Shown here: positions 18,276-27,710 of the stretch, in pieces
Numbering within the stretch: the first letter of the stretch is position 1
Layout: the number at the start of each line of letters is the position of its first letter
Assembly: GCA_937894725.1 (NCBI GenBank)
Contig: CALAYL010000095.1
Coordinates: forward strand, 1 to 64,000
Reading direction: 5' to 3'
DNA: 64,000 bases
DNA from: an uncultured Bacteroidota bacterium
Lineage (GTDB): Bacteria; Bacteroidota; Bacteroidia; Chitinophagales; LD1
Program-made: the position numbers and the translations under genes
Notes under the pieces: generated by a model
Databases searched by the model: none
What the model was told of the DNA's origin: nothing
What the model saw: only the letters and a program-made list of their open reading frames with translations

Positions 18276-20027
18276 GTGGAGAAGTTTTACCCTATTTTGA
18301 CTGTGCTATTGCTTGCTATTTGCCCCATTTTATATGGACAAAACACCCTTTTGAATTTTCAAAAGCTACCTTCGGGGCTTTCCTACATGCACCATCTTTC
18401 AAAACAATCGGAGAGTGAGGTATCTTTTAGCGTCAGAACTGGCCAGATATATGAAACAGACTCAACCTACGGTATCAACCAACTCATAGTACAGGTATTA
18501 GAAAAAAGAATAGCTAAAAGCAAAACACTTTCTACACTATCCAATAAGGTAATTGCCAATTCAGAAAGTGTGACCATAGATATTAAATGCCCTAATACAC
18601 TACTCGAAAAAAGCCTCCAAGACTTAGCTTTTTATTTGTTCGACAGCTTGATCTCAGTGAATGAACTTAGCACGGCTAAAACAGCATTGGCCACAAAGTA
18701 CCAAATATTGCAGTCCTCACCACAATATACCAACCAGCTAGACTTACAAAATAAACTGTGGCAAAATGATGTACAAAAAGTTTTTGCAAACTGTATAACT
18801 ACGCAGTTTGCAAACATCTCGACCGAAAGAATAAATGATTATTTTCAAAAATATTTTCAAAAATCGAATAGCACTATAGCCTATTCTACCTCAATCGATA
18901 ATGAAGCTACCTTCAATCTAACCAAAAAAGTTTTTTCGGTTTACAACACTCAGTTTTTTAATCCCGATAAAATAATCCGCTTATTAGAACTCAAACCTAT
19001 CATCAACTATTCTCAGCGCATATACTTTGAGGAATCTCAAAATACGCCTACGGTTGGGGTGATTTTCCAACAGCCTGGCGCACGATATGACCGCAAAGGG
19101 GCGTACTGCGCCACCGTACTCGCCCAAATTTTGGCTATGCATACTGACTTTGATTTAAAAAGCAATATCGAATTGAATAATTATTTCGGTACACTCTATA
19201 TCACCAAAAAGGTATCAAACCAGCAATTTGTGACCGCTACAGATGAGATAAACCACCTCATAGATACCCTCAAAACTCTACGCTACCTCACCCTAGCTAT
19301 GCTGGCCGAGGCTAAAGACGATATTATTTTACAATACAAACAAGTATCGACACAGCAACCTTTTCTTTTTTTGAAAGAAATAGCTAAGTATCGGTTTGCT
19401 AACGATGAAAAATATATCACCTCATTCGCAGATAGTATTCAGACGATAAAAATGGAGGATATGCAACGATACATTTATGAATATTTTGTAAACAAGGCGG
19501 GAGTTCATTTTGTAAATACCGATAGCGCTTCAGTGATCAATGCTACCGCCAACGAAAAAGTGTATGATATAGATGAGTCGATAAAAAACGTGAAATGCAA
19601 GTTTGAGCTCAACAAAACAGACCTATTTGGCGATTCAAATCTCATCGCTATCGCCAAAATAACACAGTGGATGAAAATGAATACAGATGCCTATTTACTT
19701 ATTAATGGATTTGCGGACAAAGAGGAATATCACAAAGTAAAAGACGAGGAGATAAGCAAGTTTATGGACTCCATACCAGACTTCAAAAAAGCAAAACCAT
19801 TTGTAATCAAAACCAAGACTCTAAGACCTGAAATGATGCGAGCGCTGAAAGTGATGAAACTGCTCTACGACAATGGTATTCCTATCACTAGGCTCAAAGG
19901 AACAAGCATGGTTTTTTCCTCAGAAAGTGAGCAAGAAGCCATAGAAAATAAAAAATGTACTTTTGAATTTGAAAAACGCAAAACATCTATCGCATTCTAT
20001 ACCTTTTTAAGTTCACAAAAAAAATAA
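18276..20027 (+). CDS. Catalytically dead M16-peptidase-like protein fused to an OmpA-like domain
   Basis: 583 residues starting with GTG; this start gives a good signal peptide (EKFYPILTVLLLAICPILYG). Residues about 25-430 follow the two-half M16 insulinase fold: LPSGLSYMHHLS, SFSVRTGQIYE, and in the second half a NTPTVGVIFQQPGARYDRKG-like strand. At the catalytic inverse-zinc site (expected G-x-x-H-F-x-E-H) the sequence near residue 66 is GINQLIVQVLE, so both His and the Glu are replaced. Residues about 439-575 look like an OmpA C-terminal peptidoglycan-binding domain (LLINGFADKEEYHKV, then ALKVMKLLYDNGIPITRLKG). Probably a periplasmic or outer-membrane scaffold, not a protease. hppD follows 24 nt later, with no obvious functional link. 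Confidence 0.7.
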   Translation: MEKFYPILTVLLLAICPILYGQNTLLNFQKLPSGLSYMHHLSKQSESEVSFSVRTGQIYETDSTYGINQLIVQVLEKRIAKSKTLSTLSNKVIANSESVTIDIKCPNTLLEKSLQDLAFYLFDSLISVNELSTAKTALATKYQILQSSPQYTNQLDLQNKLWQNDVQKVFANCITTQFANISTERINDYFQKYFQKSNSTIAYSTSIDNEATFNLTKKVFSVYNTQFFNPDKIIRLLELKPIINYSQRIYFEESQNTPTVGVIFQQPGARYDRKGAYCATVLAQILAMHTDFDLKSNIELNNYFGTLYITKKVSNQQFVTATDEINHLIDTLKTLRYLTLAMLAEAKDDIILQYKQVSTQQPFLFLKEIAKYRFANDEKYITSFADSIQTIKMEDMQRYIYEYFVNKAGVHFVNTDSASVINATANEKVYDIDESIKNVKCKFELNKTDLFGDSNLIAIAKITQWMKMNTDAYLLINGFADKEEYHKVKDEEISKFMDSIPDFKKAKPFVIKTKTLRPEMMRALKVMKLLYDNGIPITRLKGTSMVFSSESEQEAIENKKCTFEFEKRKTSIAFYTFLSSQKK

Positions 20028-20051
20028 TTCACTTCACTAACGAAACACATT

Positions 20052-21179
20052 ATGGAAACTACACTCAACAAAACTCAAGCAGAAAAAAGTGTTGATTTTT
20101 TACCACTTAATGGTACCGACTTTGTAGAATTTTATGTAGGCAATGCCAAACAATCGGCTTATTATTATCAGCAAGCTTGGGGCTACGAATTGGTGGCTTA
20201 TGCAGGACCCGAAACTGGGCTTAGAGACAGCGCATCCTATGTGCTACAGCAAGGCAAAATTCGCTTGGTACTCACTTCTGCTATGCACCCAGACCATGAG
20301 ATAGCCAAACATCACCTACTACATGGCGATGGCGTAAAAGTGCTTGCCCTTTGGGTAGATGATGCTACCGCTTCGTTTGAAGCGACTACTAGCAGAGGTG
20401 CTGTAGCGGTGATGGAGCCTACAAAATTTAGCGATGAGCATGGCGAAGTGGTGATTTCTGCCATTCAAACCTATGGAGAAACTATTCATAAATTTGTAGA
20501 AAGAAAAAACTATAAAGGTGCATTTCTACCAGGCTATAAAACAGCCAAAAGCAATGTAAAATCTACTCCTGTAGGATTAAAACATGTGGACCATTGCGTA
20601 GGCAATGTGGAGTTAGGAAAGATGAATAGCTGGGTAAAATTTTATGAAGATGTGATGGGCTTTGAGCTATTACTCACCTTTGACGATGAAGATATTTCGA
20701 CTGAGTATTCTGCTTTGATGAGCAAGGTAGTTTCTAATGGCAATGGCTATGTGAAATTCCCGATAAATGAGCCTGCAGATGGCAAAAAGAAATCGCAAAT
20801 CGAGGAGTATCTAGACTTTTATCATGCACCAGGCGTGCAACATATAGCGGTAGCTACCGATGATATTATCGCTACCGTAACCGAACTTCGCAATAGAGGC
20901 ATAGAATTCCTCTATGTACCAGAGGTGTATTACGATGATGTGTTGGATAGAGTGGGTAAAATAGAAGAAGATCTTAGTGACCTAAAAAGGCTAAATATCC
21001 TAATCGATAAAGACGATGAAGGCTATCTACTTCAGTTATTTACCAAACCAGTACAAGACCGCCCTACGGTGTTTTATGAAATCATACAGCGCAAGGGAGC
21101 TAAGTCATTTGGCAAAGGTAACTTCAAGGCATTGTTTGAATCTATAGAAAGAGAACAAGAATTGAGAGGGAATTTGTAA
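20052..21179 (+). CDS. hppD: 4-hydroxyphenylpyruvate dioxygenase
   Basis: Converts 4-hydroxyphenylpyruvate to homogentisate in tyrosine degradation, using non-heme Fe(II) and O2. 375 residues with two vicinal-oxygen-chelate halves. The iron ligands are visible: His in KHVDHCVGN (about 176-181), His in VQHIAVATDD (about 264) and Glu in VFYEIIQRKG (about 342). The C-terminal pattern GKGNFKALFESIEREQ is characteristic of HPPD. Homogentisate dioxygenase is not in the window. Confidence 0.97.
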   Translation: METTLNKTQAEKSVDFLPLNGTDFVEFYVGNAKQSAYYYQQAWGYELVAYAGPETGLRDSASYVLQQGKIRLVLTSAMHPDHEIAKHHLLHGDGVKVLALWVDDATASFEATTSRGAVAVMEPTKFSDEHGEVVISAIQTYGETIHKFVERKNYKGAFLPGYKTAKSNVKSTPVGLKHVDHCVGNVELGKMNSWVKFYEDVMGFELLLTFDDEDISTEYSALMSKVVSNGNGYVKFPINEPADGKKKSQIEEYLDFYHAPGVQHIAVATDDIIATVTELRNRGIEFLYVPEVYYDDVLDRVGKIEEDLSDLKRLNILIDKDDEGYLLQLFTKPVQDRPTVFYEIIQRKGAKSFGKGNFKALFESIEREQELRGNL

Positions 21180-21297
21180 GGAGTTTTGACTTTTTGCACT
21201 CAAACCTCTATTTAGCATTGAAGTTCGAAGATGAAAATTTTGGTTAAAGTTGATAATCTTTACACTTCGCTAAATGAGTATCTGATGGATGTGTTGG

Positions 21298-22234
21298 CTA
21301 TCGAGGCCCCATAAATCTGTCTCCGTTAAAATGAATCATATGATCTGGAACTTCCATTAACCACACTTCAGTTTCCCATGCAATATTGTTTGAATGCTTT
21401 TTAAACTCTGTCATATCGGGAAATGCGGTAACATAAACTTTACCAACATTACAATTTTTAAGAAACTCTTCTAATTCTACAATACGTTTTGGTGAAACTG
21501 GACCATGTGATGTAACAGCTTCGATAAGAAACAACCAATTTCTTGTAGAGTCATAAATTACAACGTCTGGTAACTTACTATGTTGGTCAATTGGAATACC
21601 TAATTCTTTTAAAGTTTTCTCGTCAACAAACAAGTCCTTTTTTGCTGTGTCGCCTAGATACAAAAGTGTTCCACCGTTTGCAAATCTTGGTGCAAACTTC
21701 TCAACAATTGATGCTTGAACTTCGTTGTGTTTACCTGCAGAAAGTTTGATTACGTCACCGTTTGCAAGTTGAACTGGGATTTGAATCAAATCTCTTTCTT
21801 TGAGATAAACTTCAGAGAGTTTACCAACAGTTGCAATGAAATTGTCAACTTCCTTTTTCCATTTTTTTGTTCCGTATGCCTTTACAACTTCTAACACTTC
21901 TTTTGTCAAAGCATAATGAGCTTTGGGGCTATTTACAGGTAAATTAGGTTCGTCAGGATTGTAGGTCTACAACTCTTGCTTGAACAAACTGATGCAAAAC
22001 TTGTCTTCTGAAAGTTTCTCTTGTGTTTGGGGCATAGGTTTTATTATAATTATCATTTACAAAAATCATTATGCCTTTTGTAACTCCTAAACTGTGGCGA
22101 GTTGCGTTTGCCCAACTGTCATTTTCTTTGATATTGCAAATTGCTAAAAATGTCAATGCTGCCATTTCGTTGTATTGGGCTGGTGGCAATCCCAATGATT
22201 TTAATATCTCTTGTGCTTCTGTTAGTTTACTCAT
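21298..22234 (-). pseudogene. BsuBI/PstI-type restriction endonuclease, frameshifted
   Basis: The ATG at 22234 opens 93 codons of the family's N-terminal helical domain, ending at a TGA at 21953-21955. The catalytic domain continues in another frame to 21298 (KLPDVVIYDSTRNW, LIEAVTSHGPVSPKR, the PD...E catalytic signature of this family). Deleting one base of the GG at 21964-21965 (plus strand) joins the frames through VVDYNPDEPNLPVNSPKAHY, giving 311 residues, about the length of BsuBI or PstI. So the lesion is probably a 1-base insertion. The start is 1 nt after the methyltransferase stop. The family cuts CTGCAG; specificity here is inferred. An assembly error cannot be excluded. Confidence 0.85.
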
Positions 22235-22235
22235 A

Positions 22236-23807
22236 TTAATTTAGAATAGCTTCCAATACAAAATATTCATTAACGATTTGGTTTACGTTATTCATTGAAT
22301 AGTCATTTGAAAGTATTATTTTATTACCTATTTCTTTAATGTCGTCTATTGGTGGAAATCTCATTTCCCTTAGTTCTGTTGCACTTACATTTACATTGCC
22401 GTTAAATATTTGGAAATAAATATCAAATAATTCACTGTTGAGCAATGCACAAAGTCCTGCAACTTCGCTTCTTTCTAAGTGTCCTTTTTTTCTATAGATG
22501 TAGTTTACTTTATTCTCAACGCCAATAAAATTTGATTTTGCATAATTGCAAAAATAGGGTGCTGCAATAAGTCTGCTTTTATCATCCTTTGTGCTAAATC
22601 GTCTTAATAAAATGTAGTTTTTATTTGGAATTAGAAGCGATTTTGATGCAGGTTCTATCTTTGTAAATTGTCCTTTATTCTTTGATGTAATAGGCCATTC
22701 CAAAGACATTTTATTTACGTTGTGTAACCAAAAAAGCGGAGCTAAAAATACAGTTCCATTTTCATAGTTATTCTGAATGAAGTCCCACGAACGGAAGGAC
22801 ACAACTGGTCCTGTTGAAATATGTATGTCGTAATTGATTAAATTATTTTCCCAAGAAGTAACCAAATCTAAAACATTTTCTTCTTTGTCGTTTGTCGGAA
22901 GATGAAGAATTTTTTCTTTTGAATTTAGGTCGATTAATTCTGATGATGGAAAATATTTTATAGTCGGTTCGTAAATGTCTTTAATGCCAACGCTAGAAGA
23001 TACTGTAACTTGTTTGTTAGGATTGATGTCAGAGTTAATTGCTTTTACAATTACCGTTTCTTGTAAAACACTATCACGGTTAAAAGTGTCTTTGCGAGAA
23101 TTGAACAAATGAATTTTGTCGATTTGAACGGTATTGAAAAATAATTCTCTAAATGCTTTAAAGTAATTTCCAGAAGCGAAGCTTCTTGGAGTTATAAAAA
23201 TTAATTCGCCATTTTCTTTCAGTAATTTTGAGGCAATGCCCATAAATATTGAATAAATGTTTGGTTGTCCACTTACTAATTCTTTAGCGGCAATTGTCTT
23301 TTCATCATCTTTTGCAAGTTTGAAATAAGGCGGATTAGAAATTATTATATCAAAGTTGTCTTGATTTTGTGAAGTGTTTTGTAATGCTTTTGCATTGTCT
23401 AAAATAAAGTCGTGTATGTGCAAAAGATATTGAAAACTAACCCCTTTTAATTGAAGCCACTTTTTTAAATACGAAAGTGTTTTTTGAGAAAAAGAAATTA
23501 GTTCAGGGTCGGTTTCTTATGCAACTAAGTCAATAAATTCAATGTTGGGATTATGTTCTGTCAAATGCTCAACTAAGGCACAAGTTAATACTGCAGTCCC
23601 ACAACCTGGATCTAAAATTCTCAAACTGTTGCCTGTCAAGTCGCAGAATGAAGCCATTAAGTGAGCAATAGGAGTTGGAGTAAAGAATTGTCCGCTGACT
23701 TTTTTGTGCTTTTGAGTAACTTGTTTTGTATAATAAATACCTAACCTGTCAGCGTATTCACTTGGCAATTCCTTGTCAAAAGGGTCGATATTTATTTTTT
23801 CTTTCAT
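22236..23807 (-). pseudogene. N6-adenine DNA methyltransferase of the BsuBI/PstI-type system, with nonsense codon
   Basis: One frame of 523 codons from ATG at 23807 to 22236, interrupted only by TAA at 23517-23519 (codon 97). Motifs before the stop: VSGQFFTPTPIAHLM and ILDPGCGTAVL (AdoMet motif I). After it: DIIISNPPYFKL (motif IV), SGQPNIYSIF and FITPRSFASGNY. The context around the stop (LVA-stop-ETDPEL) suggests an original Tyr codon, TAT or TAC to TAA. A TTG at 23423 could restart translation but would lack motif I, so the product should be inactive. The normal role is protection of the cognate CTGCAG sites from the adjacent nuclease. Confidence 0.85.
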
Positions 23808-23993
23808 TCGATGGCAAAGTTACATTTTAAAACCTTTTTGACCATAAAAACCTGTCAAATTACCAACCATCCTTTTCTTATGTTTGTTATTCCTCCACCA
23901 ACCAACACTAAGATAAATTTTTATTTACTCCCCCAAATCTAGATTCGCAATCCTCATTTCGACAAACGCTTTGAGTTAACTTGCATCGCCTTT

Positions 23994-25418
23994 TTACAGC
24001 ACATCATAAGCGGCAAAAAGTCGAGCTATATCCAAATCGTCATTTAGTGATTTGTCCATTTCGAATATCAGTTTGGCATCGTTTACGTTGAGTTGCAATC
24101 CTTCTTCGAGTACCTCTAGTCCCCGCTTACGCTGGGCATCTTGCAATAAATAGACAGCATAAACGAATCGCACATCTGCTGAATCTGCAAATAGTTTACA
24201 TGCCATTTCAAATGTATCGTAGGCTATTTCACTTTCATTCAATTCATAAAAGGCAGAGCCCAAATGTACATAGTGCGCCATATTGTGTGGCTCTAGCTCT
24301 ATAGCTCGCTGAAAGTAAGGTATAGCAGAGGTAGGGTCGTCATTGAGCAAATGGGCATCGCCTAGCGAAGAGAGATATGCTGTATCATCTACATTCACTT
24401 TGAGCGCTCGCTCAAACGAAGTGATGGCCTGTGAAAAATTTTCTTCCGCCATATAGGTCTCCCCTATTTTGAAATAGGCTTCATCGTACTCAGCATCTAT
24501 ATTGGTGGCTTTGCGCAAGTAGTATCGGGCCTTTTGATAATCACTCTGCCTTTCAAAGCATTCTGCCAATTTATAAAACGACTCTTTATACGGCTTTACA
24601 GACTGGATAGCATCAAAGTACGCTTCCTGCGCCTTTTTATAATTTTCCATTTCAAAATACACATCGCCCAAAAACAAATGAGCAGGTTCATATTTTTCAT
24701 CTATGGCTATCACAAATTCAAATGCTTCAATCGCCTTGTCATATTTTTTTTGATAGTACAACGCATGACCTAAATTGAACCATGCCAAATAATCGTAGGG
24801 AAATAGATTGGTCTGTTTTATATGAAAAATTTCGCTTCGTTCAAAAGTTTCGGCTATTTCAGTAGCAAACCAAAGTCGATTCATAGCCTCTGGATTGCCA
24901 GGCAGTGCTTTTACCGCCAATTCTAGCGCATCTATCACTTCTAAATACTGCTCCAAATCTTCAAAAACAGAGGCTTTTAGCAAATAAATGTCCGAAAAAT
25001 CTTCGGGTTCAACAGCATGGTCAATCGCTATATCTAGCTGCTCCAATGCCATTTTATGCTCCGAAGTCCATAAATAAATATCGCCACGAATAAGATATAT
25101 AGAAATCTCAGTAGCGTCCAAAATCTGCGCTACATTTAGCATTTCGAGCGCATATTCAAAACTACTTTGCTCTGCCAGTACTTCCGCTTTGAGTATAAAA
25201 AAAGCAGGCGAAAAAGGATAATGCCCTATGGCAGCATCAGCAACCGATATAGCCCGCTTAAATTCTCTGTTGTCTTGATAAAATTGAATAATACGCTCAT
25301 AGCTATCTTCATCCAATAGCAATGACCTATCTTCCGATAATGCACTTTCATACTCTTGTATAAGACCAAAAATATCACTCATCGACATTTCCTCCTCATT
25401 TTCCATCCAATCTTCCAT
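23994..25418 (-). CDS. Tetratricopeptide repeat protein
   Basis: 474 residues, soluble, no signal peptide, with an acidic N-terminus (MEDWMENEEE). At least ten TPR-like helical pairs run from about residue 45 to 450; the clearest are YLAWFNLGHALYYQKKYDKA, YEPAHLFLGDVYFEMENYKK, DEAYFKIGETYMAEENFSQ and TAYLSSLGDAHLLNDDPTSA. Presumably a cytoplasmic scaffold. No partner gene is adjacent: on one side is the decayed RM cassette, on the other a barrel protein. Confidence 0.85.
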   Translation of the reverse strand: MEDWMENEEEMSMSDIFGLIQEYESALSEDRSLLLDEDSYERIIQFYQDNREFKRAISVADAAIGHYPFSPAFFILKAEVLAEQSSFEYALEMLNVAQILDATEISIYLIRGDIYLWTSEHKMALEQLDIAIDHAVEPEDFSDIYLLKASVFEDLEQYLEVIDALELAVKALPGNPEAMNRLWFATEIAETFERSEIFHIKQTNLFPYDYLAWFNLGHALYYQKKYDKAIEAFEFVIAIDEKYEPAHLFLGDVYFEMENYKKAQEAYFDAIQSVKPYKESFYKLAECFERQSDYQKARYYLRKATNIDAEYDEAYFKIGETYMAEENFSQAITSFERALKVNVDDTAYLSSLGDAHLLNDDPTSAIPYFQRAIELEPHNMAHYVHLGSAFYELNESEIAYDTFEMACKLFADSADVRFVYAVYLLQDAQRKRGLEVLEEGLQLNVNDAKLIFEMDKSLNDDLDIARLFAAYDVL

Positions 25419-25475
25419 ATATTCAAAATTAGCTTAAAAATCTAAGACCAACTCACTAAAGCTGTTAAAATGAAA

Positions 25476-26111
25476 TTACGGTAATTTATTGAGCGATGTA
25501 TCGCTAGTTTTCAACATCTTTTTAAAGAAAAAAACACGAAAGCCTACATTAAACAAAAATCCATGTAATGTTTCTTTCACCGAAGGTACTGCGGCACCAT
25601 TTTTATTAGCTAGATAAAAAGATTGGTAAGTACCATTATAGATGGCTGCAATATCGAGCGACACTTGTGGTGTCAAAAATGCGGCTAAACCAGGACCTAC
25701 CTGCCAGTTCAACCCTTTATACACACCAAAAATAGAATTGCTCGAATATATTTGCTTTGATTGAGCATAGCCTATTTTGCCATTCAAAAAGAAATAGACT
25801 TTAGGAGCTATTTTTACATAATAGGTAGCGTTTGGCCCTATGATAAATCCCTGATTTTGATCTTTGGTTTTAGCTGTGGTGTTATTTACCTGTGAAAAGG
25901 TATAGCCGATATGCGAGCCAATACTAAAATTTTTGGCTACAAAAAAATTGACATCAGGCACTATGTTGAAGTTGAATGTATTTTGATGCAAACGCTTATT
26001 TGCACTAAAGTTCATCGCTACGGCTCCACCAGTGCTGATCGTTCCTCTAGGTATTTGAGCTACTAAGGAAATAGCCAAAAATAAGCCTAAAGTTGTTAAA
26101 CATATCCGCAT
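25476..26111 (-). CDS. Predicted outer-membrane beta-barrel protein
   Basis: 211 residues from the ATG at 26111, chosen because it places a signal peptide (MRICLTTLGLFLAISLVAQ) at the N-terminus; an upstream in-frame codon at 26171 would bury it. The mature protein alternates short strands typical of OmpW/OprF-like small barrels (FFVAKNFSIGSHIGYTFS, GFIIGPNATYYVKI, YFFLNGKIGYAQS, LNWQVGPGLAAFL). It is divergent from the ALDH gene. Function not recognisable beyond the barrel. Confidence 0.75.
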   Translation of the reverse strand: MRICLTTLGLFLAISLVAQIPRGTISTGGAVAMNFSANKRLHQNTFNFNIVPDVNFFVAKNFSIGSHIGYTFSQVNNTTAKTKDQNQGFIIGPNATYYVKIAPKVYFFLNGKIGYAQSKQIYSSNSIFGVYKGLNWQVGPGLAAFLTPQVSLDIAAIYNGTYQSFYLANKNGAAVPSVKETLHGFLFNVGFRVFFFKKMLKTSDTSLNKLP

Positions 26112-26182
26112 ACTGCATTTTTTTAAGAGATTGATTATAAATTTAAACAACGTAAATTTACAAAAAATCAAAGCAAGACAGT

Positions 26183-27709
26183 ATGAAATCTATTCTCAAA
26201 CAATTAGGCGTAAAAAATCAAAATGCAGGTACTTCGACCGGCAATCAATGGTTACAAAAAAGTAAGAAATATATAAAAAGCATATCACCCGTAGATGGCT
26301 CATTGATAGGCGAGGTAGCTCTCACCACAGATGATGAATATCAAAGCATAGTCGCCACTGCCCAACAAGCACAAAAAATATGGCAAAATATACCAGCACC
26401 CCAACGAGGTGAAATCGTAAGACAAATAGGCAATGAACTCAGAAAACACAAACAACCCTTAGGCGAATTAGTCTCGTACGAAATGGGCAAATCGCTACAG
26501 GAGGGACTGGGCGAAGTGCAAGAAATGATAGATATCTGCGACTTTGCGGTAGGCCTCTCTCGCCAGTTGTACGGCCTTACGATGCATAGCGAACGACCTT
26601 CACACCGTATGTATGAGCAGTATCATCCATTAGGCGTAGTGGGGATTATCTCTGCTTTTAACTTTCCTGTAGCAGTATGGAGCTGGAACACCATGCTGGC
26701 ATGGGTTTGCGGCAATGTGTGTATCTGGAAACCATCCGAAAAAACACCTCTTTGTGGTATCGCTTGCCAGCAGATAGTAGCCAAAGTTTTTAAACAAAAT
26801 AAATTACCTGAAGGTATTTCGTGCCTCATCAATGGCGATGCTAAAATAGGGGAAGCGCTTGCCGCAGACCCAAGAGTGGCGCTCATTTCAGCTACCGGTT
26901 CTACACGCATGGGTAAAGCGGTAGCGCAAACAGTGGCTGCTCGTCTAGGCAAAACATTGCTCGAATTAGGTGGCAATAATGCGATTATCATCACACCTGA
27001 GGCGGATAAAAAAATAGCTATCAGAGCAGCAGTGTTTGGCGCAGTGGGTACCGCTGGTCAACGATGCACCTCTACACGTAGATTAATTATCCACGAATCT
27101 ATCTATACCGAGTTTAAAGAAACCCTTGCCAAGGCATACACACAACTTACTATCGGCAATCCACTTGATAGCAAAAATCTGGTAGGCCCACTGATTGATA
27201 AAGGAGCGGTAAAAACATATCTCGATGCTATTGCAACTGCGCAAAAGCAAGGCGGCAAAGTACTCGTATCTGGTGGTGTACTGAAAGGCAAAGGATACGA
27301 ATCGGGCTGCTATGTGAAGCCTTGTATCATCGAGGCAAAAAATAATTTCCCGATTGTACAACATGAGACATTCGCACCGATTCTATATATTTTTTCATAT
27401 AAAACACTAGACGAAGCTATCGCCATGCAAAATAATGTGGCACAAGGTTTGAGCTCATCTATCATGACATTAAACATGCGTGAAGCAGAACAGTTTCTCT
27501 CTGCTAATGGGTCAGATTGTGGTATAGCTAATGTAAATATTGGTACATCGGGGGCAGAGATAGGCGGTGCATTTGGAGGTGAAAAAGAAACAGGCGGAGG
27601 ACGCGAATCGGGCTCTGACGCTTGGAAAGCTTATATGCGCAGACAAACGAATACAATTAATTATAGCGAACAGCTACCACTCGCGCAGGGAATAAAATTT
27701 GATTTTTAA
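26183..27709 (+). CDS. Aldehyde dehydrogenase, ALDH7 (aminoadipate-semialdehyde dehydrogenase) type
   Basis: NAD(P)-dependent oxidation of an aldehyde to the acid. 508 residues. The catalytic Glu is in TLLELGGNN (about 261) and the nucleophile Cys in AGQRCTSTRR (about 295). The Rossmann motif is SATGSTRMG. Features such as the N-terminal layout, FNFPVAVWSWN and the tail GGAFGGEKETGGGRESGSDAWKAY fit the ALDH7/antiquitin group, which acts in lysine (pipecolate) degradation. That substrate is an inference. The next gene begins 1 nt after its stop. Confidence 0.9.
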   Translation: MKSILKQLGVKNQNAGTSTGNQWLQKSKKYIKSISPVDGSLIGEVALTTDDEYQSIVATAQQAQKIWQNIPAPQRGEIVRQIGNELRKHKQPLGELVSYEMGKSLQEGLGEVQEMIDICDFAVGLSRQLYGLTMHSERPSHRMYEQYHPLGVVGIISAFNFPVAVWSWNTMLAWVCGNVCIWKPSEKTPLCGIACQQIVAKVFKQNKLPEGISCLINGDAKIGEALAADPRVALISATGSTRMGKAVAQTVAARLGKTLLELGGNNAIIITPEADKKIAIRAAVFGAVGTAGQRCTSTRRLIIHESIYTEFKETLAKAYTQLTIGNPLDSKNLVGPLIDKGAVKTYLDAIATAQKQGGKVLVSGGVLKGKGYESGCYVKPCIIEAKNNFPIVQHETFAPILYIFSYKTLDEAIAMQNNVAQGLSSSIMTLNMREAEQFLSANGSDCGIANVNIGTSGAEIGGAFGGEKETGGGRESGSDAWKAYMRRQTNTINYSEQLPLAQGIKFDF

Positions 27710-27710
27710 C

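Noticed and set aside
21231..21314. 27-codon plus-strand ORF between hppD and the endonuclease
   Set aside because: No supporting features, and it overlaps the end of the endonuclease gene; probably chance.
23517..23519. Programmed read-through or recoding at the methyltransferase stop
   Set aside because: The codon is TAA, with no nearby structure or recoding signal; a simple nonsense mutation is the easier explanation.
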